The position numbers were made by a program, and so were the translations under genes. A DNA stretch of 64,000 nt from Xylanibacter oryzae DSM 17970 (GTDB taxonomy: Bacteria; Bacteroidota; Bacteroidia; Bacteroidales; Bacteroidaceae). Each line of letters starts with the position of its first letter. The first letter of the stretch is position 1. The stretch is taken from contig NZ_KK073873.1 of assembly GCF_000585355.1 (NCBI RefSeq), positions 2,647,703-2,711,702 of the forward strand. The letters are read 5' to 3'. Positions 46,304 through 55,514 of this stretch are shown here, piece by piece. Under the pieces are notes generated by a model. That model was not told the DNA's origin, ran no database searches, and saw only the letters and a program-made list of their open reading frames with translations.

Positions 46304-46722
46304 CCTTCTTTGGTCTTGAATGCTAACGCATACATACGCATCTGTTTCATCATAGCCAGTAGACCGTTGCTGCGGGTAGGCGACAGGTGTTCTTTCAGAC
46401 CTATTTTGTCTATGAAATATAGATCGGAAGTTAATATTTCGCTAGGTGTATGACCGCTTAGTACTCTTATCAGTAATGCGATAATGCCTTTTACTATCAA
46501 GGCATCGCTCTCGGCTGTGAATTGTATTTTGCCTTCTACATAATCCGCTTGGAGCCATACGCGACTCTGACAGCCATCTATAAGGTTGCTATCTGTTTTG
46601 TATTTTGGATCAAGTGGCTTCTCTTCGTTTCCAAGATCTATAAGTAGTTGATACTTGTCCATCCATTCTGTGAAATCAGAAAACTCTTCGATGATTTCAT
46701 CTTGTTCCTCGTTTATTGTCAT
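46300..46722 (-). CDS. sufE: SufE family Fe-S cluster assembly protein
   Basis: 140 residues. SufE accepts persulfide sulfur from the cysteine desulfurase SufS and passes it to the SufBCD scaffold. The acceptor Cys51 is in LIDGCQSRVWL, followed by the conserved HTPSEIL segment and the LSPTRSNGLLAMMKQMR C-terminus. sufBCDS are not in this window. It lies 12 bp after the GNAT gene and overlaps the methyltransferase by 4 bp. Confidence 0.93.
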   Translation of the reverse strand: MTINEEQDEIIEEFSDFTEWMDKYQLLIDLGNEEKPLDPKYKTDSNLIDGCQSRVWLQADYVEGKIQFTAESDALIVKGIIALLIRVLSGHTPSEILTSDLYFIDKIGLKEHLSPTRSNGLLAMMKQMRMYALAFKTKEG

Positions 46723-46734
46723 ATGTTCGTCTTT

Positions 46735-47220
46735 TTATTCTAATATCAATTCGTAATCTACTACATCCAGCCATTTGTCAAACTTCATGCCGACCTGTCT
46801 GAAATGTGACACTTTACAGAAACCCAATTTCTCGTGTAAGCGGATGCTGGCTTCATTGCCGGCTGTGATGCAAGCGATAAGTGCGTGGATGCCATGCTGG
46901 CGGCAGTCTGAAAGGAGACGCTTCATCAGTTTAGTACCTATACCTTTTCCTTTACTTTCAGGAGAGATATAAATAGTTGTCTCGTAAGATTTGGAATAGG
47001 CTGCTCTTTCTTTCCATGGATGTGCATAGCAATAGCCAAGCAACCGGTCATCTTCGAGATAAACAAGGTATGGACAAATTACTGAAATGGAGTTAATCCG
47101 TTTAGATATAGTATTTTCGTCCAACTGCTCTGTCTCAAATGTTATATCGGTTTCGGCTATATATTGATTATAGATGTCGGTTATAGCCTTGACATCTTGT
47201 GTTTCAACTTTCCTGATCAT
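46735..47220 (-). CDS. GNAT family N-acetyltransferase
   Basis: 161 residues, a single GNAT domain. Acetyl-CoA binding is shown by ISPESKGKGIGTKLMKRLL (about 90-108), and the later NEASIRLHEKLGFCKVSHFRQVG is typical of the phosphinothricin/methionine-sulfone acetyltransferase subgroup. The natural substrate is unknown. It overlaps the upstream U32 peptidase gene by 17 bp, so translation is likely coupled. Confidence 0.9.
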   Translation of the reverse strand: MIRKVETQDVKAITDIYNQYIAETDITFETEQLDENTISKRINSISVICPYLVYLEDDRLLGYCYAHPWKERAAYSKSYETTIYISPESKGKGIGTKLMKRLLSDCRQHGIHALIACITAGNEASIRLHEKLGFCKVSHFRQVGMKFDKWLDVVDYELILE

Positions 47221-48472
47221 TATTAAATTCTGTTTTCACCAGTTTATAGAGTTTGTCGCTAGGACGAACTTTAGATTGTACCGGTATTGAAATGCGTTGT
47301 CCTTTATGTGCTGTCTCTACCGGTTTAAGATCGTAACGTATTTCTTCTGCGTTAAGGTACATCGCACCTGTGGTAGGACCTGTAATAAGTAGTTTGTCGC
47401 CAACACTGAAGTCGCCTGCTTCAATCGCGAATTCGGCCACTCCGAGTTTATTGAAGTATTTAATGCCTTTGCCTATATATACTTTTCTCTCTGTAGCACA
47501 ACTGCCATAGTGTTTGTTCCATTCACCTAATGTCTGACCTTGATAATATCCATCCCAGAAACCACGGTTGAACACTGCTGACAGACGTTTATCCCATTCG
47601 TCTTTTTTCTCTTCGGTGAAAGTGCCTTCAAGCACACTCTTGATAGCTTCTTTGTAGCATGTTATGACAGTATGCACATACTCAGGACCACGGGCACGGC
47701 CTTCTATCTTGAAGACTCTTACGCCACTCTTCATCATACGATCGATAAAGCGTACTGTCTTAAGGTCTTTCGGACTCATGATGTACTTGTTGTCAATCTC
47801 AAGTTGGTTGCCGGTATCTGTGTCTGTTACTGTATATGAACGGCGACAAAGTTGCATGCACTCACCACGGTTGGCGCTACGTCCCATCGTATTAAGGCTA
47901 AGATAGCATTTGCCGCTAATGGCCATACAAAGGGCTCCGTGACAGAACATCTCTATTCTGATCTGTTTGCCTGAAGGTCCGCATACGTTATCTTCGCATA
48001 CCTGACGGTATATCTCAGCCACCTGGTCCATATTCAGTTCGCGGGCCAATACAACTACATCGGCAAACTGTGCATAAAACTTAAGTGATTCAATATTTGA
48101 GATATTGAGCTGGGTAGACAGGTGAACCTCTTCACCTATTTTATTGCAGTAGCTCATCACTGCCACATCGCTTGCTATGACAGCTGATATTCCGGCTTCT
48201 TTTGCCGCATCAACTATTTCGTGCATCAATGTTATATCTTCACCATAGATTATGGTGTTGACCGTAAGGTATGTCTTGATGCCATTTTGATTACAAGTAA
48301 CCGCAATTTCACGCAGATCCTCTATAGTAAAAGTAGAAGCTGAGTGAGCACGCATATTAAGTTTCTCTATACCGAAGTATATAGAGTCTGCTCCCGCCTG
48401 AATAGCTGCTGTAAGACTTTCACGTGAGCCAACGGGTGCCATTATTTCAAAATCGGATATCTTTTCTTTCAT
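47204..48472 (-). CDS. Peptidase U32 family protein
   Basis: 422 residues from the ATG at 48472; an upstream TTG would lie inside the promoter and is rejected. The PROSITE-type U32 signature is EMFCHGALCMAISGKCYLS (about 170-188). The N-terminal barrel starts ISDFEIMAPVGSRESL, and the C-terminal beta domain handles PTTGAMYLNAEEI. Relatives include collagenase-like proteases and the TrhP/RlhA factors that hydroxylate RNA, so an RNA-modification role is as plausible as proteolysis. The neighbouring methyltransferase agrees with that (inference). First gene of a four-gene operon, near-leaderless. Confidence 0.92.
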   Translation of the reverse strand: MKEKISDFEIMAPVGSRESLTAAIQAGADSIYFGIEKLNMRAHSASTFTIEDLREIAVTCNQNGIKTYLTVNTIIYGEDITLMHEIVDAAKEAGISAVIASDVAVMSYCNKIGEEVHLSTQLNISNIESLKFYAQFADVVVLARELNMDQVAEIYRQVCEDNVCGPSGKQIRIEMFCHGALCMAISGKCYLSLNTMGRSANRGECMQLCRRSYTVTDTDTGNQLEIDNKYIMSPKDLKTVRFIDRMMKSGVRVFKIEGRARGPEYVHTVITCYKEAIKSVLEGTFTEEKKDEWDKRLSAVFNRGFWDGYYQGQTLGEWNKHYGSCATERKVYIGKGIKYFNKLGVAEFAIEAGDFSVGDKLLITGPTTGAMYLNAEEIRYDLKPVETAHKGQRISIPVQSKVRPSDKLYKLVKTEFNNDQES

Positions 48473-48477
48473 TGGGT

Positions 48478-48486
48478 GCAAAGTTA
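48478..48486 (-). promoter_or_regulatory. -7 box of the U32 operon, leaderless geometry
   Basis: Minus-strand TAACTTTGC ends five bases before the ATG at 48472. A TTCG near -33 (spacing 20) supports it. The mRNA should start at or next to the start codon. Confidence 0.65.
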
Positions 48487-48665
48487 CTGCAAATCTATGG
48501 AATAAGCGAATAAAATAAAAAAAAATGACGCTAAATGTCTTGTATATAGGTGGTTGATAGAAACGGTATCATTTGCAAAAAAGATAAGTTTAAATTGCCG
48601 AGGAATAACTAATGTTAAAGGAATAAAATAAAGCTAATAAATAGTCATTCTCTCAATATTATTTG

Positions 48666-48673
48666 TACTTTTG
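48666..48673 (+). promoter_or_regulatory. -7 box for the lipoprotein at 48702
   Basis: TACTTTTG, 28 bases before the ATG; no clear -33 box. Confidence 0.4.
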
Positions 48674-48701
48674 TAAGTAAAACTTAAATTAATATTATAA
48701 A

Positions 48702-49316
48702 ATGCTTAAATTTTTAAAGCGGATGTCTTTGATTTTTCTGCCTCTTATGTGTTTAACAGCCTGTAACAGTGAAGATGTAGAGACTTTGTTGTCTATTTGG
48801 GAAAACACTATTGACAACCATGGATGTAATTATGACTTTGATGCCCAGGGTAGATGCTATGGAACAGGCTCCATTGGCGAAGCAAATTTTAAAGCTAATC
48901 TCGTAGGACATGGATGGAAACACTATGCCACTTGGGAAATCAGTCAGGACGGAAAGCGGATGAGTAATGAATACTATGGGAATATGTATGGTGTCAGTCC
49001 GCATTCCTTTTATTTCGGATTGGATAGAACTGTGACTCGTTATTATACTTCTGATGCTGAAGCGATGACAAAAAAATGTGTTACAGAGAAATACACCTTC
49101 AACGATGAAGCAACAAGTCTTCTTCATTCCAGTCTAATGTTCGACGATAGTTCTTATATGCAAATTGTAGGATGGACAATGGGACAGATTGCTAGTTTTT
49201 GTGTTATCGAACCGTTAGGTGTGACAAGTGCCGGCAAAGCAATTTATGGCGTATCTATTTATGAGAAAATGACAGATGCTGAACTGAAAGATTTTCAGAG
49301 CAACTATCATCAATAA
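48702..49316 (+). CDS. Hypothetical lipoprotein
   Basis: 204 residues with a basic start (MLKFLKRM), a hydrophobic core and lipobox LTAC (Cys about 21), followed by Asn-Ser-Glu-Asp. The mature domain is Trp/Tyr/His-rich (NLVGHGWKHYATWEISQDGK, YYGNMYGVSPHSFYFGLDR) and looks like a small beta-rich or lipocalin-like fold. No family is recognised. It stands alone between two minus-strand operons with its own weak promoter. Confidence 0.75.
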   Translation: MLKFLKRMSLIFLPLMCLTACNSEDVETLLSIWENTIDNHGCNYDFDAQGRCYGTGSIGEANFKANLVGHGWKHYATWEISQDGKRMSNEYYGNMYGVSPHSFYFGLDRTVTRYYTSDAEAMTKKCVTEKYTFNDEATSLLHSSLMFDDSSYMQIVGWTMGQIASFCVIEPLGVTSAGKAIYGVSIYEKMTDAELKDFQSNYHQ

Positions 49317-49408
49317 AATCGTTCTATGAACCTGTATCTTTGGCTTATATCAACGGCTTGAACTGTGTGTGTAGAATGTTAGATATAATATGGAGGCGAA
49401 GTTTTATA

Positions 49409-49984
49409 TTATAACTTAATCGAAATCTTACCGAAGTCAATCATGGCGTTGATAAGACGTATCTCTTTGTATCTATTTAGATCTTCCACTCTTATGTCTT
49501 TTTCGGAGATGATGCCACGGTCTATCAGATATTGGCGCATGGTACCTTTTAGTAGTGGATGCTTGGGCGTGTACCATGCAGTGCCGTCATACAGAACCAC
49601 GTTGGTGTAAGAAGTGTCGGTTATCAGTCCGTTTCTAACTATTAGTATTTCGTCGGCGTCTCCCTTCTGTTTTGATAATCTGTCAAGACAACTGCGGTCG
49701 GTACTCTTATATGAATAGCGTATGTCGTCTGCTGTTACTATATGAAGGGATTGTACGTTTCGCATCTTGTATTCTGAAAGAGAGAATGACGTAAAACCGT
49801 CTTTGTCATAACAAATCTTTGCCTTACCGGTGAATCCTTTGCAGGCAGGCAACTTATCTTCTAACAAAAGTATTTTACATCCCGGCCAGAAATGTTGACG
49901 TGTATTATTCATACGTCTGTTATGGTATGCAATGTTATTAATGCTACCATCAGTCACTCTTATTGTTTCAAAATATTGGCACAT
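49409..49984 (-). CDS. pabC: Aminotransferase class IV (aminodeoxychorismate lyase-like)
   Basis: 191 residues, shorter than most fold-type IV PLP enzymes (about 270), but with the expected segments: ETIRVTDGSINNIAYHNRRMN at the N-terminus, SKQKGDADEILIVRNGLITDTSYTNV and HPLLKGTMRQYLID. The short form paired with a short PabB occurs in Bacteroidetes. It probably converts aminodeoxychorismate to p-aminobenzoate for folate. It overlaps pabB by 17 bp. Confidence 0.82.
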   Translation of the reverse strand: MCQYFETIRVTDGSINNIAYHNRRMNNTRQHFWPGCKILLLEDKLPACKGFTGKAKICYDKDGFTSFSLSEYKMRNVQSLHIVTADDIRYSYKSTDRSCLDRLSKQKGDADEILIVRNGLITDTSYTNVVLYDGTAWYTPKHPLLKGTMRQYLIDRGIISEKDIRVEDLNRYKEIRLINAMIDFGKISIKL

Positions 49985-50957
49985 ATACTTTTTGTATTAT
50001 TTCGTTGTATTCGTCTATCCATTTGCTCTTGGCTGTAATTCCTCCTCCGGCCTTGAAATACATTTGACCGTTTTCCTGGTCTATAAACCTTATCATTACG
50101 GCGCTGTCGATGCATCCATTTTGATAAATGCCCATTATACCTGTATAGAAACCACGATTGTAGTTCTCTGCTTCAGATATTATGTCTACTGTCTTTTTCT
50201 TTGGAGCTCCTGTTATAGAACCGGCAGGGAGCATCGAGAAAATGATGTCACCTACATTATCTGTATAATGGTCTGGCAAGATGCCACTTATCTCAGAACT
50301 GGTCTGGAGTATGGCGCCTTTGTTGGTGTTGATGTTCTCTATATACCGATACCGGTCTACTTTTACATCTGTCGCTACAATGCTGATGTCATTTCTTATA
50401 AGATCTACTATGGTGGCATGCTCTGCTGCCTCTTTCTCATTTTTCATAAGAACTTCTGCGGCGTTTACAATAGTAGCATCAATAGTTCCCTTCATGGGGA
50501 ATGAACTTATTTTTCGGTTGTTTATCTTCACAAAAGTTTCGGGCGAAAAACATACCAGTTTATCCTTTATCCATAGTTTGTAAGGAGCTTCCGAACGATT
50601 AAATATAGTCTCTAAACCAATATTTGTCTTTATTGGTATCCTGCATGTAAGATTTGCCAGATAACTGTTCCCCTCTTTTATGTTAGACTGTACGATATCA
50701 AAACTCCTCTTATAGTCTGTGGTTGATTCTGGAAAAATGTTCCACTCTGGCTCTTCTTTATGCTTATCACCACAACAGGTCTTAACCATATTGGTATTCC
50801 CATTGAAGTAAAATTTGCATTCATTGTCGTTAATATCAGAAAGTTCTTCTACGTACGACATGGTCTGGTCATAATTGATAATAAAAATACATGCTCTGCC
50901 TGCTTTAGACAAACTGTTAATCCTGAAAATCGCCTCTTCTCTGTTATATACTCTCAT
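49968..50957 (-). CDS. pabB: Aminodeoxychorismate synthase component I
   Basis: 329 residues, a chorismate-binding enzyme shorter than E. coli PabB because the N-terminal domain is reduced. Active-site segments: FSPETFVKI, FPMKGTIDATI, DLIRNDISIVATDV, and GSITGAPKKKTVDIISEAE. It makes 4-amino-4-deoxychorismate with a glutamine amidotransferase (PabA), which is not encoded nearby. It is coupled to pabC. A promoter lies 20 bases upstream, divergent from the C1 peptidase gene. Confidence 0.9.
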   Translation of the reverse strand: MRVYNREEAIFRINSLSKAGRACIFIINYDQTMSYVEELSDINDNECKFYFNGNTNMVKTCCGDKHKEEPEWNIFPESTTDYKRSFDIVQSNIKEGNSYLANLTCRIPIKTNIGLETIFNRSEAPYKLWIKDKLVCFSPETFVKINNRKISSFPMKGTIDATIVNAAEVLMKNEKEAAEHATIVDLIRNDISIVATDVKVDRYRYIENINTNKGAILQTSSEISGILPDHYTDNVGDIIFSMLPAGSITGAPKKKTVDIISEAENYNRGFYTGIMGIYQNGCIDSAVMIRFIDQENGQMYFKAGGGITAKSKWIDEYNEIIQKVYVPIF

Positions 50958-50976
50958 TAATTTTTGGCATTAAACT

Positions 50977-50985
50977 GCAAAAATA
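50977..50985 (-). promoter_or_regulatory. -7 box for pabB-pabC
   Basis: Minus-strand TATTTTTGC, 20 bases before the pabB ATG; divergent from the promoter at 51016-51047. Confidence 0.55.
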
Positions 50986-51015
50986 CTCAGAAAATTCTGA
51001 AAAAACAAAAGCATC

Positions 51016-51047
51016 TTTGTTATAATAGTTATTTTTTGTATTTTTGC
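51016..51047 (+). promoter_or_regulatory. C1 peptidase promoter, leaderless geometry
   Basis: TTTG (51016-51019), 19 bp, TATTTTTGC (51039-51047). Only four bases separate it from the ATG at 51052. Confidence 0.7.
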
Positions 51048-51051
51048 ATCT

Positions 51052-52080
51052 ATGAAAAAGAACATATGTCTTTTGATATTTTGTACAACTGTATTGTTTA
51101 CCGGTTGCGTACAGAAAAAGTATAATGCTGATAAATTCACCGTAGAGACGATAAACAGATATACGCCTGTGAAGAATCAGGGCTTCAGCAGCGATTGCTG
51201 GGCTTATGCGATGCTTGCTACAATAGAAAGTGAGCATATAGAGCGTGGCGACTCTGTGAATCTGTCGGTCGCTTACGTAATGAGGATGAGGCTTAAAGAT
51301 GAGTTCCGCAGATATTATTTGTCGGGTGGGCACATCTGGTTTACAGAGAGAGGAATGGGGCAGACATTGATAAACACTATTGAAACTTATGGAGCAATGC
51401 CTTATGATTCTTATCAGGATAAAGATGGATTCAGAAGTGGAGTGCTTTGTAATAAACTGAAATATATAGCTGATAATGCTATAGGTCGAAAATCAGAATT
51501 GAAATATACAGAGAGTATAATAGAAAGCAATCTTGATGACATGCTGGGTCCGGCACCTCTTCATGTCTATATGCTTGGTGCAGAATATACACCATTGGAG
51601 TTTGCTCATAGTGTTTGTGGAAAGGATGAATATGTAGCTCTTACTAGTTATACTCATCATCCATTCTATCAGCAGTTTGCCTTGGAGGTACAAGATAACT
51701 GGGAGCAGAACCTGCAGATGAATATACCTTTAGACAGTCTTGAGAATGCAGTGATAAAAGCGTTACGGCATCATCATAGTGTATGTTGGGAGGGCGATAC
51801 CAGCGAACCTGGGTTCTCTTTTGCTTCGGGTGTAGCCAGATTGCAGAATGAAAACAAGGTGGTTACCCAAAAAGACCGTCAGAATTCTTTTGAGAAATTC
51901 CTTACTACCGATGACCATTGTATGGAAATACTTGGATTGGCGCATGACAGATACGGTAAGCGTTACTTTATCTGTAAAAACTCTTGGGGTACTGATAATC
52001 CTTATAAAGGTCTGATGTATATGTCTGAGAATTACTTCCGCCTGAAGACTATTGCGGTATACTTGGTAAAAAATATCTAG
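51052..52080 (+). CDS. Papain-like C1 family cysteine peptidase, lipoprotein
   Basis: 342 residues. The signal peptide ends in a lipobox (VLFTGC, Cys19), so it is probably anchored to a membrane outside the cytoplasm. The catalytic set is complete: Gln43 and Cys49 in KNQGFSSDCWAYA, His in DDHCMEILG (about 291) and Asn in CKNSWGTDNP (about 314). The layout and length resemble the bleomycin hydrolase/aminopeptidase C branch. A role in peptide or host-protein degradation is inferred. Near-leaderless promoter; strong terminator after the stop. Confidence 0.9.
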   Translation: MKKNICLLIFCTTVLFTGCVQKKYNADKFTVETINRYTPVKNQGFSSDCWAYAMLATIESEHIERGDSVNLSVAYVMRMRLKDEFRRYYLSGGHIWFTERGMGQTLINTIETYGAMPYDSYQDKDGFRSGVLCNKLKYIADNAIGRKSELKYTESIIESNLDDMLGPAPLHVYMLGAEYTPLEFAHSVCGKDEYVALTSYTHHPFYQQFALEVQDNWEQNLQMNIPLDSLENAVIKALRHHHSVCWEGDTSEPGFSFASGVARLQNENKVVTQKDRQNSFEKFLTTDDHCMEILGLAHDRYGKRYFICKNSWGTDNPYKGLMYMSENYFRLKTIAVYLVKNI

Positions 52081-52090
52081 ATATAAAAGA

Positions 52091-52130
52091 TGCGCCCCGA
52101 AGCTATAAAAAACTTGTGGGGCGCACATAT
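52091..52130 (+). terminator. Terminator after the C1 peptidase gene
   Basis: TGCGCCCC (52091-52098) pairs with GGGGCGCA (52118-52125), GC-rich. It is followed by CATATTTTGG, so the T-run is poor, but the stem is strong. Confidence 0.65.
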
Positions 52131-52154
52131 TTTGGAGAGATATTTATTACTTAT

Positions 52155-53645
52155 TTATTTATTAAGCCTCCAGGTACAACCGTCTTTGGTATCTTTTACT
52201 TCAAATCCGGCCTCGCTCAACGCATCGCGTATCTTATCGCTTGTAGACCAGTCTTTATCAGACTTTGCTTTGGCACGAAGGTCAAGTACCATATTGACAA
52301 CCTTTCCGTATGCATCTTCACGTGCATCATTATCATTGCCTTTTTCTTCTTTCAGACCTAAGAGATCGAAAGCAAAAAGATTAATAGTGTCATTGAGTTT
52401 CTGCAGGTCTTCAACACTAATCTTAGCCTTGTGGTCTATGATGGTATTGATAAGATGGCATGCTTCGAATAGACAACTTATCACAATAGGAGTCTGCAAA
52501 TCATCATTCATAGCATCATAGCAACGCTGTGGAAGTCCGGCAACAAACTTTGCAACTTCAGCATCACTTGCATTCTCAGTATTAATCCGTTTCATGTCTG
52601 TAATACCGGTAAGTAGCCGGTCAAGTCCCTTCTCGCTAGCTATAAGAGCTTCGTTAGAGAAATCAACAGTACCACGATAGTGAGCAGACAATATAAAGAA
52701 ACGTATAGTCATAGGAGAATAAGCTTTATCCAAAGAGGCATGATTGCCTGTAAAGAACTGCTCAAGTGTGATAAAGTTGCCAAGACTTTTACCCATCTTC
52801 TGACCGTTGATGGTAATCATATTGTTGTGCATCCAGTAGTGTACCATCTGGTCACCCTGACTGGCTACAGCCTGAGCTATTTCACACTCATGATGAGGGA
52901 ATACAAGGTCCATGCCACCTCCGTGAATATCAAAATGATTGCCAAGGTATTTACGTCCCATAGCGGTACATTCACAGTGCCATCCAGGGAAGCCTTCACT
53001 CCATGGAGAAGGCCAGCGCATGATATGCTCAGGTTGAGCTTTTTTCCATAATGCAAAGTCTACCTGATTATGCTTTTCACCAACACCACCTAATTCACGG
53101 CTGTTATTGATGACATCGTCAAGGTTACGACCTGACAGTATGCCATAATGGTGATCTTTATTATATTTTTCTATATCAAAGTATACGCTGCCGTTGCTCA
53201 CATAAGCATATCCATTATCAAGAATCTGTTCTACCAATTTCTCCTGCTCAATTATATGACCGGTAGCATGTGGCTCAATGCTTGGTGGAAGCACGTTAAG
53301 TGCATTCATCGCATCGTGATAACGATTAGTATAGTATTGAGCTATTTCCATTGGCTCCAACTGTTCCAGACGAGCTTTCTTCTCTATTTTGTCATCACCC
53401 TCATCAGCATCATGCTCAAGATGACCTACATCTGTGATATTGCGTACATAGCGTACCTTATATCCCAGATGTTTAAGATAACGGAAAAGAACATCGAATG
53501 TTATTGCTGGACGGGCATGGCCCAAATGTGGGTCACCATATACTGTAGGACCACATACATACATGCCTACATTAGGTGCATGTAGAGGTTCGAAACGTTC
53601 CTTTTTACGACTCAGAGTGTTGTAGATAAAAAAATTCTGTTCCAT
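52155..53645 (-). CDS. cysS: Cysteine--tRNA ligase
   Basis: 496 residues from the ATG at 53645 ([16 protein letters not shown]); an alternative start lies three codons upstream. Class I synthetase that charges tRNA-Cys. HIGH motif [11 protein letters not shown] (about 36-46). Zinc ligands are in [10 protein letters not shown] (N-terminal Cys) and WHCECTAMG, with HHECEIAQ. The KMSKS loop reads KMGKSLGNF. The C-terminal anticodon-binding helices are complete. Strong promoter immediately upstream. Confidence 0.97.
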   Translation of the reverse strand: MEQNFFIYNTLSRKKERFEPLHAPNVGMYVCGPTVYGDPHLGHARPAITFDVLFRYLKHLGYKVRYVRNITDVGHLEHDADEGDDKIEKKARLEQLEPMEIAQYYTNRYHDAMNALNVLPPSIEPHATGHIIEQEKLVEQILDNGYAYVSNGSVYFDIEKYNKDHHYGILSGRNLDDVINNSRELGGVGEKHNQVDFALWKKAQPEHIMRWPSPWSEGFPGWHCECTAMGRKYLGNHFDIHGGGMDLVFPHHECEIAQAVASQGDQMVHYWMHNNMITINGQKMGKSLGNFITLEQFFTGNHASLDKAYSPMTIRFFILSAHYRGTVDFSNEALIASEKGLDRLLTGITDMKRINTENASDAEVAKFVAGLPQRCYDAMNDDLQTPIVISCLFEACHLINTIIDHKAKISVEDLQKLNDTINLFAFDLLGLKEEKGNDNDAREDAYGKVVNMVLDLRAKAKSDKDWSTSDKIRDALSEAGFEVKDTKDGCTWRLNK

Positions 53646-53667
53646 AAATAACATTTTATTTGGTGGT

Positions 53668-53699
53668 GCAAAGATAGTGCAAATAGAGGGCAGAACAAA
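53668..53699 (-). promoter_or_regulatory. cysS promoter
   Basis: Minus-strand TTTG (53696-53699), 19 bp, TATCTTTGC (53668-53676). Confidence 0.7.
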
Positions 53700-53779
53700 A
53701 TAAAAAATGAAGTTTCTTATTTTTTATACATTTTAGTTGCGTAAAAAAACTATAATTATTAATTTTCAACACGATTTAT

Positions 53780-53811
53780 TTTGATTTCATTACAATTTAA
53801 TGTAACTTTGC
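53780..53811 (+). promoter_or_regulatory. Succinate CoA-transferase promoter
   Basis: TTTG (53780-53783), 19 bp, TAACTTTGC (53803-53811). Full consensus; the leader is about 40 bases. Confidence 0.75.
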
Positions 53812-53854
53812 CACACTATTTTAAACTTAAAAGAATTTATAACTAGGTATAATA

Positions 53855-55363
53855 ATGGCATATACACGTATAACAGCTGCTGAAGCTGCTGCAATGATAA
53901 AGAACGGGGAGAATATAGGCCTTAGTGGATTTACACCAGCCGGTGCAGCTAAGGCAGTGACAAAAGAACTTGCTAAAATAGCAATAGCAGAACATGAGAG
54001 CGGACGCCCATTTCAGGTGGGATTATTTACCGGAGCTTCTACAGGTCAGAGTACTGATGGTGACTTGTCTAATGCTCAGGCGATAAAATTCCGTGCCCCA
54101 TATACTACTAATGGAGATTTCCGTAAGCATGTTAATGCTGGAGAGATAGCATATAATGATATGCATTTAAGTCATATGGCGCAAGAACTGCGTTATGGCT
54201 TTATGGGTGATGTAGACTGGGCTATCCTTGAAGTATGTGATATAGAAGAGGGTCCTGATATGTGCAAGGCCTATCTTACTGCTGCTGGTGGTATCAGTCC
54301 TACTATAGCTCGTCTGGCAAAACATGTTGTTCTTGAACTTAATTCATTCCACAGCAAGGGTGCAAAGTATTTGCATGATGTATATGAACCTTTAGATCCT
54401 CCTTACCGTGAGGCTATTCCATTGTTACATGTTGGTGACCGTATTGGTAAACCTTATGTTGAGATTGACCCTAAGAAGATTGTAGGTGTAGTGGAATGTG
54501 ATATTCCAGATGAAGCGCGTTCATTCAAGGATTCCGATCCTGTAACTACACAAATTGGTATGAACGTAGCTGGATTTCTGTTGAATGATATGCATCGTGG
54601 AATAATCCCTCGTTCATTTCTGCCTTTACAGAGTGGAGTAGGAAGTACTGCTAATGCTATTCTTGGAGCTTTGGGTCAGGACAAGAACGTGCCAGACTTC
54701 GACATATATACAGAAGTATTGCAAGACTGCGTTGTGGATATGATGCTTAATGGTCGTGTAAAGAATGCTTCTGCTTGTTCTCTTACAGTTACTAACGAAT
54801 GTCTGAAACAGGTTTATGATAACATAGATTACTTCAAACATCATCTTACGCTGCGCCAAAGCGAGATATCCAATTCACCTGAGGTTATACGCCGACTAGG
54901 TGTTATTGCTATCAATACAGCTATTGAGGTTGATATATATGGTAATGCCAATTCAACACATATTTGTGGTACTAAGATGATGAACGGTATTGGTGGTAGT
55001 GGTGATTTTGAACGTAATGCTTTCATCAGTATCTTTACTTGTTCTTCAGTAGCCAAGGGCGGAATGATTAGTGCTATTGTACCTATGGTAAGTCATCAGG
55101 ATCATTCAGAACATGATGTTAATATAATTGCTACAGAGCAGGGTGTAGCAGATTTGAGAGGTAAGAGTCCTATGCAGCGAGCACAATTGATAATAGAGAA
55201 TTGTGCGCATCCTGATTATAAGCAGTTGCTTTGGGATTATCTTAAAATTGCAAAGGGCGGTCAGACTCATCATTATTTGCCAGCAGCATTTGCTATGCAT
55301 GATTCACTTGCACGTAAGGGTGATATGCGTCTTACTGATTTCGCAGAATATATAAAATACTAA
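53855..55363 (+). CDS. Acetyl-CoA hydrolase/transferase family protein (succinate CoA-transferase)
   Basis: 502 residues, the full length of the Cat1/AarC/ScpC class I CoA-transferase family. The catalytic Glu is in IYTEVLQD (about residue 287). The oxyanion-hole and CoA regions are LQSGVGSTANAILGAL and GIGGSGDFERNAFISIF; ATEQGVADLRGKS follows. It exchanges CoA between succinate, acetate or propionate, matching the mixed succinate/propionate/acetate fermentation of this group. It has a strong consensus promoter and a strong terminator, so it is monocistronic and probably highly expressed. Confidence 0.93.
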   Translation: MAYTRITAAEAAAMIKNGENIGLSGFTPAGAAKAVTKELAKIAIAEHESGRPFQVGLFTGASTGQSTDGDLSNAQAIKFRAPYTTNGDFRKHVNAGEIAYNDMHLSHMAQELRYGFMGDVDWAILEVCDIEEGPDMCKAYLTAAGGISPTIARLAKHVVLELNSFHSKGAKYLHDVYEPLDPPYREAIPLLHVGDRIGKPYVEIDPKKIVGVVECDIPDEARSFKDSDPVTTQIGMNVAGFLLNDMHRGIIPRSFLPLQSGVGSTANAILGALGQDKNVPDFDIYTEVLQDCVVDMMLNGRVKNASACSLTVTNECLKQVYDNIDYFKHHLTLRQSEISNSPEVIRRLGVIAINTAIEVDIYGNANSTHICGTKMMNGIGGSGDFERNAFISIFTCSSVAKGGMISAIVPMVSHQDHSEHDVNIIATEQGVADLRGKSPMQRAQLIIENCAHPDYKQLLWDYLKIAKGGQTHHYLPAAFAMHDSLARKGDMRLTDFAEYIKY

Positions 55364-55380
55364 AGAAATAATAACATAGA

Positions 55381-55416
55381 ATGGGCGCTCTTTGTAAAGG
55401 AGCGCCCATTTTTGTT
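55381..55416 (+). terminator. Strong terminator after the CoA-transferase gene
   Basis: ATGGGCGCTC (55381-55390) pairs perfectly with GAGCGCCCAT (55400-55409), followed by TTTTGTT. Confidence 0.9.
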
Positions 55417-55514
55417 ATCGTGATATTCATCTTCTATTCTCGAATATCTGAAATAATCTTCCTTAAAGTTACTTTTTCGTTATGTTTGTTTTTTGTAAGG
55501 GATTAAATAACTCC

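Noticed and set aside
48473..48481. TTG start extending the U32 protein by three residues
   Set aside because: It lies within the TAACTTTGC promoter box, and the extra residues (MHP) are not family-like.
52155..53654. KMGKS in cysS as a defective signature
   Set aside because: The rest of the loop and all other motifs are intact, and to my knowledge this variant occurs in Bacteroidetes CysRS, so it is not evidence of inactivity.
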